64,000 bases of DNA from PALSA-894 sp034669145 (GTDB lineage Bacteria; Pseudomonadota; Alphaproteobacteria; Rhizobiales; Xanthobacteraceae): positions 1 to 64,000 of the forward strand of contig JAXDNY010000120.1 of the NCBI GenBank assembly GCA_034669145.1, read 5' to 3'. Below the pieces are notes generated by a model. The model had not been told where the DNA came from. It worked only from the letters and a program-made list of their open reading frames with translations, and ran no database searches. Each line of letters opens with the position of its first letter. The stretch's first letter is position 1. Below, piece by piece: positions 25,261-33,654 of this stretch. Position numbers and translations under genes: made by a program.

Positions 25261-25370
25261 CCCTCCCCCTGAAAGGGGGAGGGTTGGGGTGGGGGTCAGC
25301 AGCGGCTTCGCCGCCCGATCCCCACCCGGTTTGCTGCGCAAACCGACCTCCCCTTTTCAAGGGGAGGTAA
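25261..25370. repeat. Intergenic palindromic repeat between binding protein and permease genes
   Basis: Nested inverted repeats: ccctccccctgaaagggggaggg at the left, an inner gcggcttcgccgc hairpin and ggtttgctgcgcaaacc, then cctccccttttcaaggggagg at the right. The right-hand arm also supplies the ggggagg upstream of the permease start at 25385. Likely to form strong mRNA hairpins that set a high binding-protein to permease ratio, a common arrangement in ABC operons. Confidence 0.75.
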
Positions 25371-25384
25371 AGCAAGAGACTCGC

Positions 25385-26056
25385 GTGACCTACGTCTTCC
25401 AGTTCGGCATCGTCTTCGACAAATTTCCGCTGCTGCTGGAAGGTGCGCTGCTGACCATTCGCCTCGCCGCGATGGCGATGGTCTTCGGGCTGATTGTCGC
25501 GATCGTCTGCGCCTACCTGCGCACATCCGGCCCCAAGCCGGTGCGCGCGATCGTCGGCGCGTACGTCGAGGGCATCCGCAACACGCCGTTCCTGGTGCAG
25601 CTCTACATCATCTATTTCTCGCTGCCCGCGATCGGCATCCGCTTCGAGGCGAACGAGGCCGCGCTGGTGGCGATGGTGATCAGCCTCGGCGCCTACGCGA
25701 CCGAGATCGTGCGCGCGGGTGTGCAGTCGGTGCCGAAGGGGCAAATCGAGGTCGGCCTCGCGCTCGGGCTCAAGCGCTTGCAGATCTACCGCTTCATCGT
25801 GCTGTTCCCCGCCATCAAGGCGGTATTTCCTGCGCTCGCGAGCCAGTTCATCCTGCTGCTGCTCGGCTCCTCGGTCGTCTCGGCGATCTCGGCGAACGAG
25901 CTCACCGCCATCGCCAATACGCTGCAATCGACCACCTTCCGCGCCTTCGAGGTCTACATCGTGGCAACGCTGATGTATCTCGCGATCGCGGTCGCGTTCC
26001 GCGGATTCTTCGCCGCCGTCTACTGGTTCGTGTTCGTGCGCGGGCGGGAGCGCTGA
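25385..26056 (+). CDS. Amino-acid ABC transporter permease
   Basis: 223 aa from GTG 25385. PAAT permease with the membrane segment FPLLLEGALLTIRLAAMAMVFGLI, the GIRNTPFLVQLYIIYFSLP motif, and the EAA loop SVPKGQIEVGLALGLKRLQIYRFIVLFPAIKAVFPAL. Its coupling loop is less canonical than that of the importer at 9243. The next gene begins immediately after its stop. Confidence 0.88.
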   Translation: MTYVFQFGIVFDKFPLLLEGALLTIRLAAMAMVFGLIVAIVCAYLRTSGPKPVRAIVGAYVEGIRNTPFLVQLYIIYFSLPAIGIRFEANEAALVAMVISLGAYATEIVRAGVQSVPKGQIEVGLALGLKRLQIYRFIVLFPAIKAVFPALASQFILLLLGSSVVSAISANELTAIANTLQSTTFRAFEVYIVATLMYLAIAVAFRGFFAAVYWFVFVRGRER

Positions 26057-26743
26057 ATGCGCTATTTTTCGTTCAACGATTTTCTGTTCATCCTGGCGGC
26101 GACGCAATGGACGATCCTGCTGTCGCTTCTTTCATTCACGCTTGGCGGGGCGCTCGGGCTGATCATCGCGATCCTGCGCATTTCGCGATTCAAGCCGGTC
26201 AGCCTCGCGGCCGCCGGCTACGTGCAGCTCTTTCAGGGCACGCCGCTCTTGATGCAACTGTTTCTGATTTACTACGGGCTGAGCCTGTTCGGATTGCGGC
26301 TCGATGCCTGGACCGCCGTGACCATCGCGTACACGATCTATGCGGCGGCGTTCCTCGGCGACATCTGGCGCGGCTGCATTCAGGCGATCCCAAAGGAGCA
26401 GTGGGAGGCCTCGCGTGCGCTCGCGCTCCCCTACCTGCCGCAGCTCTTCCTGGTGATCATGCCGCAGGCGGTGCGCATCGCGATCCCGCCGACGGTCGGG
26501 TTTCTGGTGCAGCTGGTGAAGGCGACCGCGGTCGCGTCGATCATCGGCTTCGTCGAACTGACGCGCGCCGGGCAGTTGATGACCAACGCGACGTTCCAGC
26601 CGATGATCGTGTACCCCATCGTCGCCGGACTTTATTTCGCGCTGTGCTGGCCACTGTCGGTCTGGTCGCAGTACCTGGAAAAGAAATTGCGCGTCGAAAA
26701 CATCATTGGCCGGAAATTGGAGAAAGCAAATGAGCAAGTCTAG
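26057..26743 (+). CDS. Amino-acid ABC transporter permease
   Basis: 228 aa. PAAT permease with LFQGTPLLMQLFLIYYGLS and the coupling loop AIPKEQWEASRALALPYLPQLFLVIMPQAVRIAIPP. It forms a heterodimer with the 25385 product. The 3' end overlaps the next gene by 14 bp, so the dehydrogenase is probably translated from the same message. Confidence 0.9.
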   Translation: MRYFSFNDFLFILAATQWTILLSLLSFTLGGALGLIIAILRISRFKPVSLAAAGYVQLFQGTPLLMQLFLIYYGLSLFGLRLDAWTAVTIAYTIYAAAFLGDIWRGCIQAIPKEQWEASRALALPYLPQLFLVIMPQAVRIAIPPTVGFLVQLVKATAVASIIGFVELTRAGQLMTNATFQPMIVYPIVAGLYFALCWPLSVWSQYLEKKLRVENIIGRKLEKANEQV

Positions 26744-27632
26744 GATCGGCTACATCGGCGTCGGGCTGATGGGCCACGGCGCCGCGAAGAATGTCCTGGA
26801 GAAGGGCTACCCCCTCACCATCATGGGCCATCGCAACCGCGCGCCGGTCGACGATCTGCTCAGCCGCGGCGCCAGCGAAGGCAAGAGCGCGGCCGAGATC
26901 GCGCGGGCGAGCGATATCCTGTTTCTCTGCCTCCCCTCGTCGGTCGAAGTCGAGGCGATGGTGTATGGCGCCGGCGGCGTACTCGAAGGCGCGCATGCGG
27001 GGCTGATCGTGGTCGATTCAACCACCGCCGACCCGACCTCCACCCGCCGCATCGCGGCCGACCTGAAAGCCAAAGGCGCGCGCATGCTCGATGCGCCGCT
27101 CGGGCGCACGCCAAAGGAGGCAGAGGAAGGCAAGCTCAGCACTTACGTGGGCGGCGATCCCGAGACGATCAAAACCGTTCGCCCCGTCATGGAATGCTAT
27201 GCCGACACCATCGTGGAGGTGGGCGAACTGGGCATGGGCCACACGCTCAAGCTGATCAACAATTTCATCTCGATCGGCACCTGCGCGATCATTTCGGAGG
27301 CCGCTGCCACTGCCGCGAAGGTCGGCGTCGACATGCGCAAGTTCTACGAGGTGATTTCGGCCGGCGGCGCCAACAGCAAGATGTTCCAGATGGTGATGCC
27401 GTGGGTGCTGGAGGGCGACGACAGCCACCTCAAAGGGCCGCTACGGATCGCCGGCAAGGACATGCGTTTCTACACGCGGCTCGCGGAAGCGGCGCCCGCC
27501 GCCGCCTTTATCGCGCAGGCCGTGAACCAGACGCTGCACCTGTGCAACGTGCGCGGCCATGGCGACCGGTTTCTCCCCGTGCTGCCGGGCCTGCTCGCCG
27601 AATTGAACGGCGCGAAGATCCGCGATCTTTGA
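26730..27632 (+). CDS. NAD(P)-dependent beta-hydroxyacid dehydrogenase (HIBADH family)
   Basis: 300 aa from ATG 26730, inside the end of the permease gene. N-terminal Rossmann motif IGYIGVGLMGHGAAKNVLEKG; substrate-binding segment MLDAPLGRTPKEAEEGKL (the DAP-x-G region); catalytic lysine in GHTLKLINNFISI. These are the signatures of 3-hydroxyisobutyrate and tartronate semialdehyde reductases. The usual SGG of the substrate loop is replaced by LGR, so the substrate probably differs from 3-hydroxyisobutyrate. Clustered with a CoA transferase and an enoyl-CoA hydratase. Confidence 0.9.
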   Translation: MSKSRIGYIGVGLMGHGAAKNVLEKGYPLTIMGHRNRAPVDDLLSRGASEGKSAAEIARASDILFLCLPSSVEVEAMVYGAGGVLEGAHAGLIVVDSTTADPTSTRRIAADLKAKGARMLDAPLGRTPKEAEEGKLSTYVGGDPETIKTVRPVMECYADTIVEVGELGMGHTLKLINNFISIGTCAIISEAAATAAKVGVDMRKFYEVISAGGANSKMFQMVMPWVLEGDDSHLKGPLRIAGKDMRFYTRLAEAAPAAAFIAQAVNQTLHLCNVRGHGDRFLPVLPGLLAELNGAKIRDL

Positions 27633-27664
27633 CGCACTGAGGCCGGTTCGCTAGCGTCAGCCTC

Positions 27665-28840
27665 ATGGGAGAAAACGCCGCAACAGACGGATTGCCGCTC
27701 GCCGGCATCACCGTCGTCGAGTTCGCTCACAGCGTCGCCGGGCCCTACGCGGGCTCGATCCTCGCCGATCTTGGCGCGGACGTGATCAAGGTCGAAAGTC
27801 CCGACAAGGGCGACTACGCGCGCGACTGGGGACCGCCGTTCGCGCACGGCACCTCGACGCTGTTCCATGTGCTCAATCACAACAAGCGTGCGCTGGCGCT
27901 CGATCTGCGCGATCGCGTCACCGTCGAACGCCTGACCGCGTTCATCCTCGACCACGCCGACGTGGTGCTGCAGAACATGCGGCCGGGCGCAATCGACAAG
28001 CTGGGCTTAGGCGCCGCGGCGCTGCGCGCAAAGAAACCGGCGCTGATCACTTGCGATCTCGGCGCCTACGGCTCCTCGGGCCCATTGCGCGAACGGCCGG
28101 GCTACGATCCGCTGATGCAGGCGCATGGCGGCATCATGAGCGTGACCGGGATCGATGGCGGCGAACCGGTGCGCGTCGGCGTGTCGATCGTCGATCAGGG
28201 CGCCGGCATGTGGGCCGCGATGGGCATCCTCGCGGCGCTGAACAAGCGGCATGTCACCGGGCAGGGCAGCCATGTCGCGACCTCGCTGTTCGAGACCGCG
28301 ATCGGCTGGATGGCGCCGCACATCGGCGGGTATCTGTCCGGCGGTGCGATGCGCCGCCCGCTGGGCTCGGGCGTGACCGAGATCGTGCCGCATCAGGCAT
28401 TCCCGACGCACGACGGCTACATCATGGTGGCGGCGGGAAACGACAACCTGTTCCGCGCGCTCTGCGACGCAATCGAGCATACCGAGTTCGTCTCCGACGT
28501 GCGCTTCGCGACGAACTCGAAGCGTGTCGAGAACCGCCACACGCTCATTCCGATGCTGGAAGATGTGTTCCGCGCGCGGCTAAGCGCCGAGTGGCAGGCG
28601 CGGCTCGATGCGGCCGGCGTGCCCGCCGCCCCGATCGAGAACGTCGCTCAGGTCGTCGCCTCGAAGCAGACCGAAGCGCTCGGCATTCTGCAGAAAGCGC
28701 CCGATCTCGACATGACGCTCGCCGGCCTGCCGCTCACGTTCGACGGCAAGCGCCCGCCCTATCGTTCCTCCGCGCCGACGCTCGGCCAGCACAATGATCT
28801 CTTGTCCAAACCTGAAACGCCGAAGAAGGCCGCCTCATGA
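27665..28840 (+). CDS. CaiB/BaiF family (family III) CoA transferase
   Basis: 391 aa. Opening LPLAGITVVEFAHSVAGPYAGSILADLGADVIKVE is the classical family III N-terminus. Catalytic aspartate probably lies in RVGVSIVDQGAGMWAAMGILAAL, aligned with the Asp that forms the acyl anhydride in formyl-CoA transferase. Near the C-terminus PYRSSAPTLGQHN matches the common P-x-LG-x-H ending. Activates a carboxylic acid by transferring CoA from another acyl-CoA. Overlaps the following enoyl-CoA hydratase by 4 bp (ATGA), consistent with consecutive steps. Confidence 0.91.
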   Translation: MGENAATDGLPLAGITVVEFAHSVAGPYAGSILADLGADVIKVESPDKGDYARDWGPPFAHGTSTLFHVLNHNKRALALDLRDRVTVERLTAFILDHADVVLQNMRPGAIDKLGLGAAALRAKKPALITCDLGAYGSSGPLRERPGYDPLMQAHGGIMSVTGIDGGEPVRVGVSIVDQGAGMWAAMGILAALNKRHVTGQGSHVATSLFETAIGWMAPHIGGYLSGGAMRRPLGSGVTEIVPHQAFPTHDGYIMVAAGNDNLFRALCDAIEHTEFVSDVRFATNSKRVENRHTLIPMLEDVFRARLSAEWQARLDAAGVPAAPIENVAQVVASKQTEALGILQKAPDLDMTLAGLPLTFDGKRPPYRSSAPTLGQHNDLLSKPETPKKAAS

Positions 28841-29634
28841 AGGACCTGACATACGAAACTCTCGTGCTGGAGGAGCCGGGCGAGCATGTGCTCGCCGTCC
28901 GCATCAACCGGCCCGAGGTGCGCAACGCGATCTCCACGCAAGTCGGCGCCGACCTGCACGACGTGTTCACACGGCTGATCAACGACACGCAGGATTATCG
29001 CTGCGTGATTCTCACCGGCACCGGCGACAAGGCGTTCTGCGCCGGCGGCGACCTGAAGGAGCGCAACGGCATGACCGATGCGCAATGGATGAAACAGCAC
29101 GCGCTGTTCGAGCGCATGACGCTGTCGCTGCTCGATTGCCCGATCCCGGTGATCGGCGCCGTGAATGGCGCGGCGTTCGGCGGCGGCTGCGAACTGATCC
29201 TCACCTGCGATTTCGCCTACGCCAGCACCACAGCGCGCTTCGGGCTCCCCGAGATCACGCTCGGCATCATGCCGGGCGCGGGCGGCACGCAGTTCCTGCC
29301 GCGCGTCGCGGGCTCGCGCCGCGCCAAGGAGATGGTGCTGACCGGGAGGCCGTTCTCCGCCGAGGAGGCGCTCGAATGGGGCGTCGTCAACAAGCTGTGC
29401 GCGCCCGAGAAGCTGATGGAAGAGACGTTGGCCACCGCGCAGGCCATCGCCAACAACGCGCCGATCGCGACGCGGCAGGCCAAGCGCTCGATCCACTACG
29501 GCATGCAGATGGACCTGCGCTCGGCGCTGTTCTTCGAGATCGACGTCTACAACAAGATGGTCTCGACCGAAGACCGCCTCGAAGGCGTGCGCGCCTTCAA
29601 CGAGAAGCGCAAGCCGAACTTCAAGGGGCGCTGA
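28837..29634 (+). CDS. Enoyl-CoA hydratase/isomerase family protein
   Basis: 265 aa, crotonase fold. Oxyanion-hole segments DKAFCAGGDLKER and NGAAFGGGCELILTCDFAYAS; both catalytic glutamates expected for a hydratase are present, one in GGGCELI and the other in LPEITLGIMPGAGGTQFLPR. Presumably hydrates the enoyl-CoA formed after the CoA transferase step. The 3' end overlaps the convergent beta-propeller gene by 14 bp. Confidence 0.92.
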   Translation: MKDLTYETLVLEEPGEHVLAVRINRPEVRNAISTQVGADLHDVFTRLINDTQDYRCVILTGTGDKAFCAGGDLKERNGMTDAQWMKQHALFERMTLSLLDCPIPVIGAVNGAAFGGGCELILTCDFAYASTTARFGLPEITLGIMPGAGGTQFLPRVAGSRRAKEMVLTGRPFSAEEALEWGVVNKLCAPEKLMEETLATAQAIANNAPIATRQAKRSIHYGMQMDLRSALFFEIDVYNKMVSTEDRLEGVRAFNEKRKPNFKGR

Positions 29635-30589
29635 CCCGTTCGAGCTTCTGCAGGCAGCGCACGACCGGCGGCATTGGCGTATCGGGGAAACTGGTCTTCC
29701 AGTTGGTGACGCCGACTTCGCCGAGATAGATGTCGCCCTTGGAGTCGAGCGCGATCCCGTGCGGCGCGAGGAACTTGCCGACGTCAAGGCCCGGGCCGTT
29801 CTCGCCGCCGAGCCGCCCGATGCGCTTGCCCTGCGCGTCCACGATGGTCAGGCGCGGACCCAAATTGGGCGAGTGCAAGTTCACCGGCATACCGGGCCCA
29901 AGCTCGCCGATGATGAAGTTCGGTTTCTTGCCGCCGGTGCAGCACAGCGCGCAAGGCCGGTGCAGGTTGTTCCACTGCGTCTCGTATTTGCCGTTGCCGT
30001 CGAACACCTGCACGCGATGGTTCTCGCGGTCCGCCACATAGACCCAGCCGTCCGCGTCGGTCGCGATGTTGTGCACGATGTTGAACTGGCCCGGATCGGT
30101 GCCGGGCTCTCCCCAGGTCTTCATCAGCTTGCCGTCGGGCGTGTACTTGTGCACGCAGGCATTGCCGTAGCCATCCGACACGTAGATCTCGCCCTTCGGC
30201 GAGAGCGCCGTGTGGGTGCAGCGATGGAACGGCTCGCCGCTCATGTAGGGCGCCGGCTTGTCCGGAATGCCGATCGTCAGCAGCACCTTGCCGTCGGTGG
30301 AGCACTTGCGCACCGTATGGTCGCCGTCGTCGGTGCAATAGAGGTTGTCATCCGCATCGATGTGCAGCCCGTGCGCGCGCTTGAACAGCCCCTCGCCCCA
30401 GCTCTTGATGAACGAGCCGTCGCGATTGAGCACCACCATCGGGTGCGCGCCGCGATTGAACACGTAGACGCGGTCCTTGCTGTCGACCGCAACCGCCGCG
30501 ACATCGGTGAGATTCCAGCCGTCCGGCAATTTGGCCCAGTTCTCCGCCACGCGATAACGATGTTCGCCTGAGCCCAGTACGACTGGCAT
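29621..30589 (-). CDS. NHL-repeat six-bladed beta-propeller protein
   Basis: 322 aa composed of repeated NHL-type blades: VAVDSKDRVYVFNRGAHPMVVLNRDGS, LHIDADDNLYCTDDGDHTVRKCSTDGK, ATDADGWVYVADRENHRVQVFDGNGK, IALDSKGDIYLGEV. It resembles the lyase domain of peptidylglycine alpha-amidating monooxygenase and SMP-30-like propellers, but catalytic metal ligands cannot be assigned. No signal peptide, so probably cytoplasmic. It has a divergent promoter region (30590-30720) with the dehydrogenase at 30721. Confidence 0.85.
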   Translation of the reverse strand: MPVVLGSGEHRYRVAENWAKLPDGWNLTDVAAVAVDSKDRVYVFNRGAHPMVVLNRDGSFIKSWGEGLFKRAHGLHIDADDNLYCTDDGDHTVRKCSTDGKVLLTIGIPDKPAPYMSGEPFHRCTHTALSPKGEIYVSDGYGNACVHKYTPDGKLMKTWGEPGTDPGQFNIVHNIATDADGWVYVADRENHRVQVFDGNGKYETQWNNLHRPCALCCTGGKKPNFIIGELGPGMPVNLHSPNLGPRLTIVDAQGKRIGRLGGENGPGLDVGKFLAPHGIALDSKGDIYLGEVGVTNWKTSFPDTPMPPVVRCLQKLERVSAP

Positions 30590-30720
30590 GGTGATCCTCC
30601 CTGACTGCCCCCATGAATGTTCTATTCGGGCGGCGTTGTCGATACTTTACGGCGCGCGCGTTCCCGCCCACACTGGCGGCCCGCCGACGTAACGATAAAT
30701 CAAAACCGAACGAGGAAGCG

Positions 30721-31662
30721 ATGCCACAGGATGACGTGCTGGTTGGATTCATCGGGCTCGGCACCATGGGCGGCCGCATGGCGGCCAATCTGCAGAAGGC
30801 GGGATTCAAGCTCGTGGTGCACGACCTGCACCGGCAGGCGGCGAGCCATCATCTCAACGCCGGCGCCATCTGGGCGGAGTCGCCGCGCGCGCTCGCCGAG
30901 CAGTGCGATGTGATGTTCACCTCGCTGCCCGAGCCACCCGACGTGGAGGCGGTTGCGGCCGGCGCTGACGGCCTGCTTGCGGGAATCCGGGAGGGCGCCG
31001 CGTGGTTCGATCTGTCGACCAATTCGCCGAGCATCGTGAAGAAGCTCAACGCGGCATTCGCCGAAAAAGGCGCGCACATGCTCGACGCGCCGGTGAGCGG
31101 CGGGCCGGCGGGTGCGGCCTCCGGGAAACTCGCGATCTGGGTCGGCGGCGAGAAGACGGCGTTCGACCGGTTCAAGGCCGTGCTCGACGCGATGGGCGAT
31201 AAGGCGGCGTATATCGGGCCGATCGGCGCCGCCACGATCGCCAAGCTCGTCCACAACATGTCGAGCTACGCGGTCACATGCGCGATCGCCGAGACGTTCG
31301 CGCTGGGCATCAAGGCCGGCGTCGAGCCGCTCGCGCTGTGGAACGCGGTGCGCCAGGGCGCGGCGGGGCGGCGTCAGACCTTCGACGTCGTGATCGATCA
31401 GTACCTGCCGAACAACTACGATCCGCCGGCGTTCGCGCTCAAGCTCGCCCACAAGGACGTGTCGCTTGCCAACGCGCTCGGGCGCGAACTCGGCCTGCCG
31501 ATGCGCATCTGCAATCTCACGCTCGCCGAGATGACCGAGGCGATGGGACGCGGCTGGGAGGGGCGCGACTCGCGCTCCGTCATGCTGCTGAGCCAGGAGC
31601 GCGCCGGCATCGAGGTCGCGGTCGACCCGGAGAAGATCAAGGCCGCACTCGCGGATAAATAA
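30721..31662 (+). CDS. NAD(P)-dependent beta-hydroxyacid dehydrogenase (HIBADH/GarR family)
   Basis: 313 aa. Rossmann motif VGFIGLGTMGGRMAANLQKAG, substrate loop MLDAPVSGGPAGAASGKL with the canonical SGG, and catalytic lysine in ATIAKLVHNMSSYA. More canonical than the paralogue at 26730. It reduces or oxidises a 3-hydroxyacid/semialdehyde with NAD(P). ATG 30721 has a GAGGAA ribosome site; the frame extends upstream to 30613 without a credible start. Confidence 0.91.
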   Translation: MPQDDVLVGFIGLGTMGGRMAANLQKAGFKLVVHDLHRQAASHHLNAGAIWAESPRALAEQCDVMFTSLPEPPDVEAVAAGADGLLAGIREGAAWFDLSTNSPSIVKKLNAAFAEKGAHMLDAPVSGGPAGAASGKLAIWVGGEKTAFDRFKAVLDAMGDKAAYIGPIGAATIAKLVHNMSSYAVTCAIAETFALGIKAGVEPLALWNAVRQGAAGRRQTFDVVIDQYLPNNYDPPAFALKLAHKDVSLANALGRELGLPMRICNLTLAEMTEAMGRGWEGRDSRSVMLLSQERAGIEVAVDPEKIKAALADK

Positions 31663-31677
31663 TCTCCGTCCCTCCCG

Positions 31678-31750
31678 CTCATTCCCGCGCAAGCGGGAAT
31701 CCAGTTCTTTCTTTGCTGGGCTCTGGGTCCCCGCTTTCGCGGGGACGAGC
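31678..31750. repeat. Intergenic REP-like repeat with two hairpins
   Basis: Contains two short perfect hairpins, attcccgcgcaagcgggaat and gtccccgctttcgcggggac, separated by 29 bases. This is a familiar proteobacterial extragenic palindrome. It lies between convergent genes (31662 and 31764) and could terminate transcription in both directions. Confidence 0.8.
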
Positions 31751-31763
31751 GGAACAGTGTTTC

Positions 31764-32618
31764 CTACACCGGATGCAGCTTCAAATGCGCCAGCATCAGC
31801 GCGTTCACGGCCTCCGGCATCTGGTCGGCGGTGAAATGCCCGCCCCCGGGCAGCACGGCGAACTCGTACGGCGCTGTAACGTACTCCCGCGTCCATTCGG
31901 CGGCGGGGCGGCCAACCGTGTCATCGGCGTCGCCCCAGACATAGAGCGTCGGCACGCTGATCACGCCGAGCGGCGAGCGGATCGCGCCGCGCGCGCGATA
32001 CCAGGCGAGCGCCGCTTCCATGGCGGCCGGATTGCCGAGCACCGCGAGATGTTTCTCCTGCGCTGCTTTCGGCACGCCGGCTGCGTCCCAGCGCACGCGC
32101 AGCCATGCGGCATCGTTGGCGAGCACGACCGTGGCGGCGCCGGGCTCGAGAAATTCGCGGTGATGGCGCGAGCGATGCTTCTGCTCGCCGTCCGGCAAGG
32201 CGAGCGCGCGATTGAAAGCGTTCGGGTGCGGGCGTGACAGGATCGTGAGCGAGGCGAGCCGCTCGGGAAAACGGTCCGCGATACCCCACGCGATGCTGCC
32301 GCCCCAGTCGTGGCCGACGAGATGGAAGCGCGTCAGGCCGAGCTTTGATGCGATCTGCATCGGGTCATCGACCAGCCGGTCGAAGATATAGTTGTTTGTG
32401 TCCGCCGCATGAGGCCGCGCGCCCGGCGAATAGCCGCGTTGGCTTGGCGCAATGGCGCGGTAGCCGGAACCCGCCAGCGCCGCGATCTGCGCATCCCAGG
32501 TGTGGAAGGATTCGGCAAAGCCGTGCAGCAACAGCACCGGCGCGCCCTGCTCGGGCCCGTCGATTAGTACGTCGAAGGCAAGACCCGGCGCGGTCGTGAC
32601 CTGAATAACCTCAGCCAT
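31764..32618 (-). CDS. Alpha/beta hydrolase, epoxide hydrolase/dehalogenase-like
   Basis: 284 aa. HGFAESFHTWDAQI carries the oxyanion HG; the nucleophile elbow is HDWGGSIAW, i.e. Asp rather than Ser, as in epoxide hydrolases and haloalkane dehalogenases. The acid is probably in YVWGDADDTVG and the base histidine in PGGGHFTADQMPE. Start ATG 32618 overlaps the stop of the nitronate monooxygenase gene (TGATG), so the two are co-translated. Confidence 0.87.
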   Translation of the reverse strand: MAEVIQVTTAPGLAFDVLIDGPEQGAPVLLLHGFAESFHTWDAQIAALAGSGYRAIAPSQRGYSPGARPHAADTNNYIFDRLVDDPMQIASKLGLTRFHLVGHDWGGSIAWGIADRFPERLASLTILSRPHPNAFNRALALPDGEQKHRSRHHREFLEPGAATVVLANDAAWLRVRWDAAGVPKAAQEKHLAVLGNPAAMEAALAWYRARGAIRSPLGVISVPTLYVWGDADDTVGRPAAEWTREYVTAPYEFAVLPGGGHFTADQMPEAVNALMLAHLKLHPV

Positions 32619-33583
32619 CAGGCCACGCGATAGCGGTTCGAGCCGGCGAGCAGCGCAGAGGCTTGCCTGACCATGCGGTCGACGACCTCCCGCGCGGGCG
32701 GGATATCCGAAATCATGTCGACGCCCTCGCCGGCGATCACCGCCGCGGTATCGAAGTCTCCTTCGTTGCGCGCCTTGTCGTAGCGCGCGGCCTCGTCGGC
32801 CTGATGCTGCATCAGTTCGGCTTCGCGCCCGCGCCAGCGCTCGGAGAATTCGTTGCGCAGCACGCGGCCCGTATAGGGCGCCGGCCACACATTGCGCCGC
32901 GCGATGTCGAACAGAATGCCGCGGATGGTCTTGTCGCCGCTCGCCGCCACGATGCGCTCCTTGGCGCGCTGCGGACCCATCGCCTCCTGCGTCGCATAGA
33001 AGCGCGTGCCAACCAGCACGCCGTCGGCGCCGAGCATCAGCGCGGCCGCAAGTCCGCGCCCGTCCGCGACGCCGCCCGCCGCCGCGACCGGAACGCCGCG
33101 CGCCGCATCGGCCACGGCCGGCACCAGTGCGAACGTGCCGCGCGAAATGCCGTGGCCGCCGCCTTCGGCGCCCTGCGCCACGATGATATCGGCGCCGTTC
33201 GCCGCAACGTCCTTGGCCTGCTCGACCGTTTGAATCTGGCAGATCATCAGCGCGCCGGCTTTCTTGATTTTATCGGCGTGCGGCTTCACGTCGCCGAACG
33301 ACAGCATGACGGCAGCGGGCTTTCGCTCCAGCGCGATATCGAGGAGCCGCGGGTTCTTCGCCATGCTCCAGGTGATGAAGCCGACGCCGATGCGCGCGCT
33401 GCCGGCCGCATCCAACTCGCGGGTGAGCCATGCCTCATTGCCGTAGCCGCCGCCGATGATGCCGAAGCCGCCCGCCTCGCTCACCGTCGCGGCAAGCTTG
33501 CCGTCCGCCACGACATCCATCGGGGCAAGCAGGATCGGGTGTTCGACACGGAGCAATCCGGTAAGACGCGTGGAAATGGGCAT
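32618..33583 (-). CDS. Nitronate monooxygenase (2-nitropropane dioxygenase family)
   Basis: 321 aa FMN-dependent TIM barrel. LTGLLRVEHPILLAPMDVVADGKLAATVSEAGGFGIIGGG is the family N-terminus; ADIIVAQGAEGGGHG contains the catalytic-region His; GVPVAAAGGVADGRGLAAALMLGADGVLVGTRF binds the FMN phosphate. Oxidises alkyl nitronates to carbonyl compounds plus nitrite, or a related flavin reaction. Coupled to the alpha/beta hydrolase downstream. Confidence 0.9.
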   Translation of the reverse strand: MPISTRLTGLLRVEHPILLAPMDVVADGKLAATVSEAGGFGIIGGGYGNEAWLTRELDAAGSARIGVGFITWSMAKNPRLLDIALERKPAAVMLSFGDVKPHADKIKKAGALMICQIQTVEQAKDVAANGADIIVAQGAEGGGHGISRGTFALVPAVADAARGVPVAAAGGVADGRGLAAALMLGADGVLVGTRFYATQEAMGPQRAKERIVAASGDKTIRGILFDIARRNVWPAPYTGRVLRNEFSERWRGREAELMQHQADEAARYDKARNEGDFDTAAVIAGEGVDMISDIPPAREVVDRMVRQASALLAGSNRYRVA

Positions 33584-33654
33584 GTCATTGACCTTTTGAC
33601 GCGACGCAGACTAGACGTGAATCGAACGCCGCCTCAAGCGGCCGGAGATCGACC

